This document shows, piece after piece, positions 19,160 to 30,154 of a stretch of 64,000 nt of DNA (position 1 is the stretch's first letter; each line of letters opens with the position of its first letter). A model generated the notes under the pieces. That model was not told where the DNA came from. It did not search any database and was given only the letters and a program-made list of their open reading frames with translations. The DNA is from Sphingobium lignivorans. GTDB lineage: Bacteria; Pseudomonadota; Alphaproteobacteria; Sphingomonadales; Sphingomonadaceae. The translations under genes were made by a program, and so were the position numbers. Location of the stretch: contig NZ_JACHKA010000001.1 of assembly GCF_014203955.1 (NCBI RefSeq), forward strand, positions 1,612,001 to 1,676,000. Direction: 5' to 3'.

Positions 19160-20818
19160 TCATTTCCGCTGCGACTGGCTCTCCTTCCGCACCCGCGCGA
19201 ACTCGGAGCCGGCCTTCCATTCCGGCCAGCGAGTGGAATGGGTCAGATCATTGCCGATGTCGAACATCACGCTGATGTCGTCGATCGCGCCGGCGAGGTT
19301 CCACTCCGGCGACCATGCATCGCAGGCCTGATGATAGCAGCGGCCGGTATAGTCATCGACCCACTTCTGGCCGGCTTCCCGGCCGCCCTCGACCAGATCG
19401 GACGCGCCGGCAATGCCCATGATGAGCATCACGGGCACGCCGCGCTTGGCGAAGGGGAAATGATCGGCCCGGTAGAAGAGGCCGCGCTCGGGGAGGCTTT
19501 CCTCTGTCATGCTGCGGCCCTGCGCGGCAGCGAAGCGGGCGAGATCATCCTCCAGCGTGGACTGGCCCTTACCGACCAGAATGACGTCCCGTGCCTTGCC
19601 CGCCGTCTGCAGGATGTCGAGGTCCAGCACCGCGACCGTCTTCTCGTGGGGATACAGCGGATTTGCGGCATAGCTTTCCGACCCAAGCAGGCCGCGCTCT
19701 TCCGCCGTCCATGCGGCGAAGAGGATGGTGCGCTCGGGCGGCGGCCCGGCCTTGAAATTGCGGGCAATCTCCAGCATGCCGGCAAGGCCCAGCGCATCGT
19801 CATTGGCGCCGGCACGATAGATGCGGCCCTGCGCATCGGGCGGTCCCTCGCCATAGGCGTCCCAGTGGCCGCCATAGATGATCGTCTCGTCCGGGCGAGT
19901 GGTGCCGGGAATTCTGGCGAGCACATTGCGGCTCTGGATGATCTCGTGCGAGACCGGATAGGCCGCGTTCAGGTGAATAGCCTCGATCGGGACGGGCCGG
20001 AAATCGGTGCGCCGCGCTGCTTTGCGCAGCTTGTCGAGATCAAGGCCCGCGCGCTGAAAGAGCGCCTGCGACGTCTCGCCCGAGAGCCATCCCTGCAGCG
20101 CGAGGCTCGTCTGCTTTTCAGGGGGCAGGACAAGGCCGTAATTCTCGCCGCCGCTGCTGACCACGACGTTCCAGCCATAGCCGACACCCTCCGCATCATG
20201 CACGATCAGGGCACCAACCGCGCCGCGCCGGGCCGCTTCCTCGAACTTGTAGGTCCAGCGACCATAATAGGTCATGGTCCTGCCGCCGAACTTGCCTGCG
20301 ACCGGTTCGTCCGGCGTGGCGACGAAATCGGGATCGTTGATGAGGAAGACGGCGACCTTGCCCTTGAGGTCCACGCCCTTGAAGTCATCCCATCCGCGTT
20401 CCGGCGCATCGACGCCATAGCCCACGAAGACCAGCGGGGCGTTGTCGATCACGGCCCTGTCGCGGGGCTGGAGCGTCGTGAGATGAATGTCCTTGCCCGC
20501 GCTCAGGGGCTGCGCGCTGCTGCCGCCCGTCAGTTCCAGCGTCTCGGGCTTGCCCAGCCGGGTGTGGAGCAACGGCACGGCCTGGGTCCAGCTTCCGTCC
20601 CGGCCGCCGGGCTCGAGCCCGAGCGCCTCGAAACGGGCAATGAGATAGCCCACGGTCTTGTGCTCGCCCGCGGTACCGGGCGCGCGGCCCTCAAACTCGT
20701 CCGAGGCGAGCGTTCTCACCGTCTGGTTGATCCGGGCGGCATCGATGTCCGGCCGGGCCAGGGCGGGCGCGGCGACGGCGAGCAGGAGCGAGGCTCCGAT
20801 CCATTGCAAAGCTGACAT
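19160..20818 (-). CDS. secreted M28-family zinc metallopeptidase with PA domain
   Basis: A 552-residue exported peptidase. The chosen ATG at 20818 begins a clear signal peptide (hydrophobic SLLLAVAAPALA, cleavage before RPD); an earlier in-frame start would add 19 charged residues before it. A PA insert is visible near VGALIVHDAEGVGYGWN. The catalytic domain shows YGGHWDAYG, the bridging GANDDALG, TAEERGLLGS and a late ADHFPF His. These are the two-zinc ligands of M28 aminopeptidases. It probably acts in the periplasm or outside on oligopeptides. It is convergent with the lyase gene and diverges from guaB. Confidence 0.9.
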   Translation of the reverse strand: MSALQWIGASLLLAVAAPALARPDIDAARINQTVRTLASDEFEGRAPGTAGEHKTVGYLIARFEALGLEPGGRDGSWTQAVPLLHTRLGKPETLELTGGSSAQPLSAGKDIHLTTLQPRDRAVIDNAPLVFVGYGVDAPERGWDDFKGVDLKGKVAVFLINDPDFVATPDEPVAGKFGGRTMTYYGRWTYKFEEAARRGAVGALIVHDAEGVGYGWNVVVSSGGENYGLVLPPEKQTSLALQGWLSGETSQALFQRAGLDLDKLRKAARRTDFRPVPIEAIHLNAAYPVSHEIIQSRNVLARIPGTTRPDETIIYGGHWDAYGEGPPDAQGRIYRAGANDDALGLAGMLEIARNFKAGPPPERTILFAAWTAEERGLLGSESYAANPLYPHEKTVAVLDLDILQTAGKARDVILVGKGQSTLEDDLARFAAAQGRSMTEESLPERGLFYRADHFPFAKRGVPVMLIMGIAGASDLVEGGREAGQKWVDDYTGRCYHQACDAWSPEWNLAGAIDDISVMFDIGNDLTHSTRWPEWKAGSEFARVRKESQSQRK

Positions 20819-20949
20819 GACAGCGAGCCTTCGCGCCACAGCGGCCCGGATGTCAACCTCGGGATCGGCCGGCATGGGCCGCTGTCGCGCACTGCTTTTC
20901 GCCGCCCCTAGCGGGAACGCCTGTAAATGGTTACATGGGCCGCCACTGA

Positions 20950-22446
<1,497 letters not shown>

Positions 22447-22491
22447 TCCCGCTCGCGGCTTGAACAGCGCTGGGCCTGCGGGGATCGGCCA

Positions 22492-23676
22492 GTGACGCCT
22501 GCTGCACGCGCACAGGCCGCGATCGAGCTGCTCGATCTTGTGATCGCCGCTGCCCGTGACGATGGCGCTGCCGCGGATACGCTCGTGGCGCGCTATTTCC
22601 GGGAGCGGCGCTATGCAGGCGCGAAGGATCGGCGCGCCGTTCGGGACTTGGTCTATCGGGCGGTCCGGGCCTGGGGCGACCGTCCGGATAACGGGCGCGC
22701 GGCGTTGCTTGCGGTCGCGCGGCAGGATCCCGACCTGGCGGCATGGTTCGACGGATCGATGCACGGCCCGGCGCCAATCGGGGCGGCCGAGCTTGCGGCA
22801 GTCCCTTCGCGCCTGCCCGGCTGGGTGCTGCCCGAGCTTTCGCCGCTGGTCGATGCCGCAGAGCAGGAGGCCCTGCTGAATCGCGCGCCGCTGCACTTGC
22901 GGGTCAACAGTCTCAAGGCGACCGCGGAAGAGCTGCTGCGCCACTGGCCGGAAGCGGTACCCATCCCGGGCACGACGCATGGCATCGAGCTGCCAGCCGG
23001 CACGGACGTCGAGCGCGATCCCGCCATGGCGCAGGGATGGATCGAGGTCCAGGACGCCGGCAGCCAGATCATCGCGAGTGCATGCGGCGCGAAAGCGGGC
23101 ATGACCGTGCTCGATCTGTGCGCGGGCGCGGGGGGAAAGACCCTGGCGCTGGCGGCGGACATGGACGGCGAGGGGCGGCTGATCGCAGCAGACAGCGTGC
23201 GCGATCGTCTGGCGCGTCTCGCGCCCCGGGCCGCGCGGGCCGGCGCCGCGAACATGATCGAGACGCTGCTGCTCGATCCGGGCCGCGAGGAAGCCGCGCT
23301 CGCATCTCTGGAAGGGAGATGCGACGTCGTCCTCATCGATGCGCCGTGCAGTGGCGCAGGCACCTGGCGACGCAACCCGGAAGCGCGCTGGCGACTGACG
23401 CCCGAGAGAGTGGCCAGGATCAATGCGTTGCAAGCGAGACTGCTGCGGGTGGCGGCGCCGCTGGTCCGGCCCGGAGGACGGCTCGTCTATGCCGTCTGTT
23501 CGCTGCTGGAACGCGAAGGGCGCGAGATAATTCAGGATTTTGTCAGCTTTGATCCGCTATGGCGTCCGGTGCCATGGAACGGTCGAGGCCGGCCCTGGGG
23601 CGACGGCACCTTGCTGACTCCCCATCATGACGGGACAGACGGCTTTTTCTTCGCCGTCCTCGAGAAACCATGCTAG
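22492..23676 (+). CDS. RsmB/NOP2-family rRNA cytosine-C5 methyltransferase
   Basis: A 394-residue SAM-dependent m5C methyltransferase, probably acting on 16S rRNA. The first ~130 residues form an RNA-binding NusB/RsmB-like region. The Rossmann domain shows DLCAGAGGKTLALA (SAM site), DAPCSGAGTWRRNP (motif IV, Cys) and PGGRLVYAVCSLLEREG (motif VI, catalytic Cys, with Val replacing the more common Thr before it). Start is GTG at 22492. It sits between guaB and a TPR gene. Confidence 0.88.
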   Translation: MTPAARAQAAIELLDLVIAAARDDGAAADTLVARYFRERRYAGAKDRRAVRDLVYRAVRAWGDRPDNGRAALLAVARQDPDLAAWFDGSMHGPAPIGAAELAAVPSRLPGWVLPELSPLVDAAEQEALLNRAPLHLRVNSLKATAEELLRHWPEAVPIPGTTHGIELPAGTDVERDPAMAQGWIEVQDAGSQIIASACGAKAGMTVLDLCAGAGGKTLALAADMDGEGRLIAADSVRDRLARLAPRAARAGAANMIETLLLDPGREEAALASLEGRCDVVLIDAPCSGAGTWRRNPEARWRLTPERVARINALQARLLRVAAPLVRPGGRLVYAVCSLLEREGREIIQDFVSFDPLWRPVPWNGRGRPWGDGTLLTPHHDGTDGFFFAVLEKPC

Positions 23677-23726
23677 CGTCAGGGTTTATGGCGTCAGTTG
23701 TACGCAGTTCGTTCTGGGAGACAGTC

Positions 23727-24254
23727 ATGCGGTTCACGCCCGCCTCCATCCTGCTGGCGAGTGCCCTTGCGCTGTCGGCGAGCAGCGGTATCGGTCAGCA
23801 ATCATTGCGACCGTCCGCTGTCGCGGCTTCGAATCCCAAGGCAGCGCAATGGGTTGCCCAAGGACAGCAGGCGTTGACGAGCGGCCAGTATGACCAGGCG
23901 CGCGATGCCTATGAGACGGCGCTTCTGCTAGCACCGCAGGATCCGGACATCTACCTCGCCCTGGGCAAGATCGCGCGGGCGCAGAAGATGCCCGGTAAGG
24001 CCATCCGCTATTTCAACCGTGTGCTCGACATGGATCCTTCCAACCAGACCGCGCTGCAGGGTGAAGGGCTGGCGATGATGGACAAGGGCGCCACCGAGAG
24101 CGCGCGCGAAACGCTCGCGAAGCTGCGGACGATCTGCAAGGCGAATTGCGCGAGCGCCGAGCCGCTGGCTGCGGCCATCGCGTCCGGGGCACCGAAGGTG
24201 GCGGCGGCCGAGACCAAGGCAGTCGCGCCGCCCAAGATCGTCGAGCAGCAATAA
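23727..24254 (+). CDS. exported tetratricopeptide-repeat protein
   Basis: A 175-residue protein with a signal peptide (MRFTPASILLASALALSASS) and about three TPR units between 45 and 140 (GQQALTSGQYDQARDAYETA, DPDIYLALGKIARAQ, and KAIRYFNRVLDMDPSNQTAL). The tail is Ala/Lys/Pro-rich. The frame is open from 23670, but the ATG at 23727, preceded by GGGAG, starts the signal peptide. It is probably a periplasmic scaffold; partner unknown. Confidence 0.75.
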   Translation: MRFTPASILLASALALSASSGIGQQSLRPSAVAASNPKAAQWVAQGQQALTSGQYDQARDAYETALLLAPQDPDIYLALGKIARAQKMPGKAIRYFNRVLDMDPSNQTALQGEGLAMMDKGATESARETLAKLRTICKANCASAEPLAAAIASGAPKVAAAETKAVAPPKIVEQQ

Positions 24255-24271
24255 GGGGCTCTTGCCCCCTT
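24253..24271. terminator. short hairpin between convergent TPR and rsmA genes
   Basis: AAGGGG at 24253-24258 pairs with CCCCTT at 24266-24271 over a 7-nt loop, overlapping the stop of the TPR gene in the 21-nt convergent gap. The T-run is weak on both strands, so termination is tentative. Confidence 0.35.
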
Positions 24272-24275
24272 CGCT

Positions 24276-25106
24276 TCAATCTGCGCTGCCAAGCCGCCGG
24301 GCAATCGCTACATAATCCTCGACACGCAGGGTCTCGGCTCGCCGGCTTGCATCGATGCCGAGCGCGTCCAGCGTCTCCAGCGCAGCGGGAATGCCCTTGA
24401 CGCTCTGGCGCAGCATCTTGCGTCGCTGCCCGAAAGCCGCCGCCGTCAGGCGGCCGAGAGTGCGCACGTCGACGCCTTCCGGCGCCGTCCCCGGAACGAC
24501 ATGCACGACGGCGGACATCACTTTGGGCGGAGGCGTGAAAGCCGAGCGATGGACCTTCATTGCCAGCCGCACGGCGCAGCGCCATTGGGCGAGCACGGCG
24601 AGCCTTCCATAGGCGTCCTGCCCCGGGCCAGCGACGATGCGCTCGGCAACCTCCGCCTGGAACATCAGGGTGGCCGATTTCCACCAGGGCGGCCACACCG
24701 CGCTTTGGAGCCAGCCGACAAGCAAAGCCGTGCCGACATTGTAAGGAAGGTTCGCCACGATATGGGCGGGCCCGCCGCACGCTTCGAGTGGATCGACCCT
24801 GAGCGCATCGCCTTCGATCACCCGGAGCTTCCCGGGGAAGGCAGCGGCCAGTTCTTCAAGAGCGGGCAGGCAGCGCGCATCGCGTTCGACCGCGGTTACC
24901 TGCGCACCCGCCCGCAGGAGGGCGCGCGTGAGGCCGCCCGGTCCCGGGCCGACCTCGAACACCCTTTCACCGGCGAGCGGACCGGGGACGGCGGCAATCC
25001 GATCGAGCAATTGCTCATCGAGCAGGAAATTCTGGCCCAGTGCCTTGCTGGCCCGCAGGCCGTGACTGGCGATCACCTCGCGCAGAGGCGGGAGAACGGG
25101 CGTCAT
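24276..25106 (-). CDS. rsmA: 16S rRNA dimethyladenosine transferase RsmA (KsgA)
   Basis: RsmA dimethylates two adjacent adenines near the 3' end of 16S rRNA in late 30S assembly. The 276-residue protein has [10 protein letters not shown], the SAM site [15 protein letters not shown], and the catalytic NLPYNV. ATG at 25106 overlaps the pdxA stop (ATGA), which fixes the start against a longer frame from 25130. It is the last gene of lptD-surA-pdxA-rsmA, the same order as in E. coli. Confidence 0.96.
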   Translation of the reverse strand: MTPVLPPLREVIASHGLRASKALGQNFLLDEQLLDRIAAVPGPLAGERVFEVGPGPGGLTRALLRAGAQVTAVERDARCLPALEELAAAFPGKLRVIEGDALRVDPLEACGGPAHIVANLPYNVGTALLVGWLQSAVWPPWWKSATLMFQAEVAERIVAGPGQDAYGRLAVLAQWRCAVRLAMKVHRSAFTPPPKVMSAVVHVVPGTAPEGVDVRTLGRLTAAAFGQRRKMLRQSVKGIPAALETLDALGIDASRRAETLRVEDYVAIARRLGSAD

Positions 25107-26110
25107 GCAGGCTGGCCGGTCTCGTTCCATGCCCGACGGAAGAGCTCGGCATCCCGCGCCATGCGGATGGCCGCGATCATGGCGCCCGGATGGGCCTGGC
25201 CGGATCCCGCGAGCGCGAAGGCAGTGCCGTGATCGGGTGAGGTTCTCACGATGGGCAGGCCCAGGGTCATGTTCACGCCATCGTCGAAATGGAGCGCCTT
25301 GATGGGGATCAGGGCCTGATCGTGATAGCAGCAGAGCGCAGCATCATATTCGCGGCGGGCGCGGGCGCTGAACATGGCGTCCGCAGCGTGCGGTCCGGTG
25401 ATATCCACGCCCTCGCTGCGAAGCTGCGCCAGCACCGGTTCGATGATGGTCCGCTCCTCATCGCCCAGCAATCCGCCCTCTCCGGCATGGGGGTTGAGGC
25501 CCGCCATGGCGAGTCGCGGCTTCTCGATGCCGAACAGGCGCCGCAGGCCGCGAACCGTCGCGAGCGCGCGGCTGCGGATCAGGGAGGAGGTCAGGGCCTG
25601 GGGGACTGCCGCATAGGGCATATGGATCGTGATCGGCACGACGCGGAGCGTGGGCCCTGCCAGCATCATCACGATGTTCTCGCGCCCCACGCCGCAGCGC
25701 TCGGCGACGAATTCCGTCTGTCCCGGATGCGTGAAACCCACTTGCGCGAGCTGGGCCTTGGAGACGGGGGCCGTCACGAGGGCACTGGCGCTTTCAGAAC
25801 GGGCAAGGCCGGTTGCGGCCTCCAGCGACTGGAATGCGCAGCGGGCGCCGTCCAGCGAGGGAGATCCCGGCACGATCTCACCGGCATCGGCGACCTGCAG
25901 GCACGGCAGGGCCTCGCCAAAGACCTGCGCGGCATCCGCGGGATCGTGGATCTGCCGGATCGGACCATCCCAGACGGCACGGACCGCCGCGGCATCTCCC
26001 ACGACGAAGAAGCAGGGCAGATCTTCAGCCTCCCGGGCCTCCCAGGATTTTGCAATGACCTCGGGACCAATCCCCGCCGGGTCTCCAAGTGAAATGGCAA
26101 CAGGACGCAT
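25103..26110 (-). CDS. pdxA: 4-hydroxythreonine-4-phosphate dehydrogenase
   Basis: PdxA oxidises 4-phosphohydroxy-L-threonine with NAD in the DXP-dependent vitamin B6 pathway. The 335-residue protein has [12 protein letters not shown] at the N-terminus, [10 protein letters not shown], the metal-binding [19 protein letters not shown] and [11 protein letters not shown]. All expected metal His/Asp residues are visible. It lies 37 nt after surA and overlaps rsmA. Confidence 0.96.
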   Translation of the reverse strand: MRPVAISLGDPAGIGPEVIAKSWEAREAEDLPCFFVVGDAAAVRAVWDGPIRQIHDPADAAQVFGEALPCLQVADAGEIVPGSPSLDGARCAFQSLEAATGLARSESASALVTAPVSKAQLAQVGFTHPGQTEFVAERCGVGRENIVMMLAGPTLRVVPITIHMPYAAVPQALTSSLIRSRALATVRGLRRLFGIEKPRLAMAGLNPHAGEGGLLGDEERTIIEPVLAQLRSEGVDITGPHAADAMFSARARREYDAALCCYHDQALIPIKALHFDDGVNMTLGLPIVRTSPDHGTAFALAGSGQAHPGAMIAAIRMARDAELFRRAWNETGQPA

Positions 26111-26147
26111 CGATGGGACAGCCCCCGGGGGCCGGGTCTGGATCAGC

Positions 26148-27491
26148 TCAGTTATAGTCGATCACCGCATCGCGACGCAGGTCGCGCAGATAGGTGCGGG
26201 CTCTCTTGTTGACCCGATCTTCTTCCATCTGGGACATGATCTGGTCGAACGAAGGCGATCCCGCGTCTTGCGGATCGTCGCGGCCACACAGGATGAGCGC
26301 GCGCACGCCCTCGGTCGCCGAGCCGAAGGGCGGCGTAGCTTCCCCGACCTGCATGGCGAGCAGGACGGACTGGAGCTGCGGCGGCAGGTTGCGCGCGACG
26401 ATGTCATTCTCGACCACGGTCGCGCCCAGCCCCTTGGCAAGTTCGGAAACCGCGCCGCAGCCCTGCAGCTTGCTCAAGGCCTCGCCGAAAGCATTGGCTT
26501 TCTGCTGGGCCTGCGCGGGTGTGGTGCCCGGCGGGAAGTCGATGGCGAGCTGCTTCAGGCTGAGCACAGAGTCGCGCGGATCGGCCGTCAGCACCTGGCG
26601 CTTGTCGACGAGATAGAGGATCGAGAAGCCGCCCGGGATGGGGATGGGGCCCACGACCTGTCCAACCTCGAGCTGCTGCACGGCGCTCGCCAGCGCGTCG
26701 GGCAACTGGGCAGGACGCACCCAACCCAGATCGCCGCCGACGGCCGCGGTCGATGCCTCGGAATATTGGCGGGCATAGGCCTGGAAGGAGCCACCCTTGC
26801 GGATCTGCTCCATGATCTGCTCGCCGTTCGCCTGCACTTGCTGCGTCGTTTCTGGCGTCGCGGAAAGGTAGATTTCCCCAACGTGGAATTCATCTTTGCC
26901 CTTGGAGGCCTTCAGCCGGTCCATGATGGCGGTGACCTCATCCTCCGAGACGTTCACGAAGGGCTGGACTTCCCGCCGCAGCAGGCGGTTCCAGGCGACT
27001 TCGCCTTCGATCTGGCGCTTGATGCTGCGCTCGGACGAGCCATGCTCGCTCAGATATTTGGCGAAACCTTCCGGCGAATAGCGGAAATTGGCCGCGACCC
27101 GCGCGAAATTCTCGTCCAGTTCGGCCTTGGGGACGCGGATGTCCTTTGCCGCTGCTTCCTGGATCTGGAGCGTCTCGTCGATAAGGTTGCGCAGCACCTG
27201 CAGGCGCAGGCGGTCGGTTTCCTCCGCGCTCACCTTGCCACCATTGGCAAGCACGACGAGCGCGAGGCGCTGTTCGATATCCGTCTCGGTGATGACTTCG
27301 CCGTTCACCAGCGCCGTCGCCTTGCGCACATTGGGATCGCGCTTGCCGAACATCGTCACATCGGCGGGAATGTCGAGCGCCGTGGACGGGGCGTTCAGGT
27401 CGTCGCCGCCGACCGTCTGCGACGGCGCCGCCTGGACGATCAGGCATGTCGCAACGCTCGCAATCACCGCTCTGGCGATACCGGAAGGCAT
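26148..27491 (-). CDS. surA: periplasmic chaperone / peptidyl-prolyl isomerase SurA
   Basis: SurA escorts outer-membrane beta-barrel proteins, including LptD, across the periplasm. The protein is 447 residues from the ATG at 27491. That start has AAGG eight nt upstream and begins a signal peptide (MPSGIARAVIASVATCLIV); an alternative ATG at 27521 adds ten residues and lacks a ribosome site. A SurA N-terminal domain (VNGEVITETDIEQRLAL onward) is followed by a parvulin domain (FHVGEIYLSATPE, GGDLGWVRPAQLP) and a second, weaker rotamase-like segment. It sits directly downstream of lptD, as in many proteobacteria. Confidence 0.92.
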   Translation of the reverse strand: MPSGIARAVIASVATCLIVQAAPSQTVGGDDLNAPSTALDIPADVTMFGKRDPNVRKATALVNGEVITETDIEQRLALVVLANGGKVSAEETDRLRLQVLRNLIDETLQIQEAAAKDIRVPKAELDENFARVAANFRYSPEGFAKYLSEHGSSERSIKRQIEGEVAWNRLLRREVQPFVNVSEDEVTAIMDRLKASKGKDEFHVGEIYLSATPETTQQVQANGEQIMEQIRKGGSFQAYARQYSEASTAAVGGDLGWVRPAQLPDALASAVQQLEVGQVVGPIPIPGGFSILYLVDKRQVLTADPRDSVLSLKQLAIDFPPGTTPAQAQQKANAFGEALSKLQGCGAVSELAKGLGATVVENDIVARNLPPQLQSVLLAMQVGEATPPFGSATEGVRALILCGRDDPQDAGSPSFDQIMSQMEEDRVNKRARTYLRDLRRDAVIDYN

Positions 27492-27643
27492 CCTCTTAAC
27501 CTTGATCAAAATGCTCTCCATTCAGAAGCAGGCGATGGCCCGAAAACTGGCCCGCTCGCTCCGGCTGATGCCGCGATGCGGCTGAACCGGGGCTGAGCGA
27601 TGACTGTGACCGTCGCAGCCAGATCCCCGGTGAAGGCTGTTCT

Positions 27644-29959
27644 TTACATACCCAGATTCTTAAATACCAGCCGCAGCTGAAAGGAATTGCCGAGCCGCGC
27701 GTCGCCGACCGTCTGATAGTCGCGGCGCCATGTGAAGCCCATTTCCAGGCAATCGTCCTCATAGGCAATGCCGAGACGGTGGCGCACGGGCTCGAAGCCG
27801 GAGAGCGTGCTGGTCGGATCATCATTCGCGCCGGTGAGGTCGATATTGGTCGAGCCGAAAACGGACCAGTAGCGGGCGATCGCGACCCGCGCCGCAACGC
27901 GGACTTCCTCGACATCGCGCAAGTCCTCCACGCCGGACGTCACGTTGCGATCCAGCCGGAGATAGCCCACCTCGATATAGGTCTTGCGCGAGCCGACCGT
28001 CGCCTCGATCTCGTTGCGGCGGACGGCCAGATTATCCTTGTCGACGCGGAAGCGATGCGTGACCGCCAGGAAATCCTTGTAGCGCAGTTGCGCGCGCCCC
28101 ACGATGTCCGACATGCGATCGGAAAGGCCCGTGCCGTCCGGCAACACGGTGGCGCGTTCGGTGAGCCGGTAGCTCTGACCCACCGTGGCGTCGAATGTGA
28201 AATTCGGCCGATCGAGCCGATAATCGAACCCGTAAGTGATCCGGCTCGAATCCTCGAAACGGTCATAACCCGGAAAGCGATTCAGCGCGAAAAGGTTGGA
28301 ATCCTCCAGATCGATCGCCCGTGCATCCTCATTGGGTACATCGAGATTGGAAATGCGCGGCGCGAGCACCAGCTGGATGCGCGGCGTGATCCGCTGGCTG
28401 CCGCCCAGCGCCTTGCCGATGAACGGCCAGCGCATGTCGAGCGCGAGCGCTGCGATCCCCCGCGTCTGCCAACCGGGTTCGCCGCGGTAGATGACCGTCG
28501 GGCTGAGATCATTCTGCGCGCTGTGATAGACATCGCCCCGGGCATAACCGGTGATGCTCACTTCCTGGCCCATCCCGGTCAGCCGGCTCTGGGTCCAGGT
28601 GACGCCCGCGAAAGCGCGCTGGGTATCCTGGCCATCGGTGCGCAGGATCGATAGGCTGTTCGCCTGAAACTGCACGCGCCCGCCGAACAGAGGATCGGTC
28701 GTGCGCAGGCGATAGTCGATTGCGGGGATGGCGATGGGCAGCTGCCCCGCCGAGACGCCCGGCCGCAACGACTGGAAGGCCCAGCCTGCGATGGACAGGT
28801 AACTGCGCGTATCGATGCGCTCGAGATTGAGGGTCGAACGCAGCCTGTCTTCGCGGGAAATGTCGTAGCGGTTGAGGAAGGTGCGATCGGAAACGTAGCG
28901 GAGCGAGCCGGACAGCGACCACAAGGGATCGAACTGGAATTTTCCGCTCGCGGCGAGGTAGCCGCGCAGCTTGTCCTTGGTGGTCGTGATAGTCGGATCC
29001 GCCACCGGGGTCACGGCGCTGACGGTCGCGAAGCCGGTGACCTGGTAAGCGCCATTGGAAAGCAGCGCTCGATAATTGCCCTCGATCATCGGCAATTCGG
29101 CGCTGAAGACGTGCGGCGTCAGGGTCAGGTCGCGATTGCTGGAGAGGCGCCAGTAATAGGGCACGGCGAACTCGAAGCCGTTGCGACGGTCATAACCCAC
29201 ATCCGGCACCAGCAAGCCATCGCCGCCTTCCTCGCCGATGCTGTGGCGCAAGCCGGGCAGGGGGATGAGCGGCATCCCGAGCAGCTTGACCCGCGCATTG
29301 TCGTAGCGCACCCGCTCGCGCGCATTGTCCAGCACCACCCGATCGGCCTGGATCTGCCAGGTCGGCTCCTTGGGGCAGCCGGCATCGGTTTCGACACGGC
29401 AAGGGGTGTAGGCGGCGCGCTCCAGCACATAGATATCGCCTTCGCGCGTGCCTTTCTCGGCGGCGAGGCGATTGGCATTGTTAGTGACGATCAGCAGATT
29501 CTGGATGACCCCGTCCCGCAGGCTCTCGGTGACGTCCATCTCGTCCGCATAGGCCCTGTCGCCTTTCTCGTTAACGAGGGCGACATCGCCGCGCGCGATT
29601 ACCGTTCCCGCCTTGCGGTCCCAGCTCACTTCATCGGCAAAGAGGCGTGCCCCTTCCCGCGACACCTGGACATTGCCCGACGCGGTGACGACATCCGAAT
29701 CCTGATCATAATCGATGCGAGCGGCCTCGAAAGCGATTTCCTCGGCCGAGATCGGCTGGTCCGGCGGCGCCAGGTCACGAGCAGCGACCGGGGGATCCTG
29801 AAGGATTGGGCCCTCGCCCGTCGTTTGGGCGCCGGCGCGATTCGCGCCTGTCCCCGCCAGCAGCAATGCGATTGCCGTGGCGGCGACCATCGTCGGCCGC
29901 TGGAGAGCTTGCCTCTGTTGCGCGCGGCGCAGCCTCGTCGCCAAACCTGTCGTCTCCAT
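27644..29959 (-). CDS. lptD: LPS-assembly outer-membrane protein LptD
   Basis: LptD with LptE inserts lipopolysaccharide into the outer leaflet. The 771-residue protein has an N-terminal signal region (hydrophobic stretch near 25-44), an OstA/LptA-like beta-jellyroll (ARIDYDQDSDVVTASGNVQV, about 80-190) and a large C-terminal barrel ending in the aromatic-rich QLRLVFKNLGM. A signal start at an inner Met (residue 24) is also possible. It heads the lptD-surA-pdxA-rsmA unit and diverges from pepA. Confidence 0.93.
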   Translation of the reverse strand: METTGLATRLRRAQQRQALQRPTMVAATAIALLLAGTGANRAGAQTTGEGPILQDPPVAARDLAPPDQPISAEEIAFEAARIDYDQDSDVVTASGNVQVSREGARLFADEVSWDRKAGTVIARGDVALVNEKGDRAYADEMDVTESLRDGVIQNLLIVTNNANRLAAEKGTREGDIYVLERAAYTPCRVETDAGCPKEPTWQIQADRVVLDNARERVRYDNARVKLLGMPLIPLPGLRHSIGEEGGDGLLVPDVGYDRRNGFEFAVPYYWRLSSNRDLTLTPHVFSAELPMIEGNYRALLSNGAYQVTGFATVSAVTPVADPTITTTKDKLRGYLAASGKFQFDPLWSLSGSLRYVSDRTFLNRYDISREDRLRSTLNLERIDTRSYLSIAGWAFQSLRPGVSAGQLPIAIPAIDYRLRTTDPLFGGRVQFQANSLSILRTDGQDTQRAFAGVTWTQSRLTGMGQEVSITGYARGDVYHSAQNDLSPTVIYRGEPGWQTRGIAALALDMRWPFIGKALGGSQRITPRIQLVLAPRISNLDVPNEDARAIDLEDSNLFALNRFPGYDRFEDSSRITYGFDYRLDRPNFTFDATVGQSYRLTERATVLPDGTGLSDRMSDIVGRAQLRYKDFLAVTHRFRVDKDNLAVRRNEIEATVGSRKTYIEVGYLRLDRNVTSGVEDLRDVEEVRVAARVAIARYWSVFGSTNIDLTGANDDPTSTLSGFEPVRHRLGIAYEDDCLEMGFTWRRDYQTVGDARLGNSFQLRLVFKNLGM

Positions 29960-30154
29960 ACTGGTTGCGGGCGGAAGCTTTGCTTGGCGCCTGCGCCGCC
30001 TATTGCATTGCCGCGCCCCGATCGCAATCTCCTAGCCAAGCGCGAAATCGCGTCAATCGCGCCGTTTGCCGTGGCGCGGCGGGCGGCAAGGCGCTATTCG
30101 GCAGCCAATCATGCGCCGGCTGGCGCGGTCATTTCGGTTCCAGGAGCTTAATTC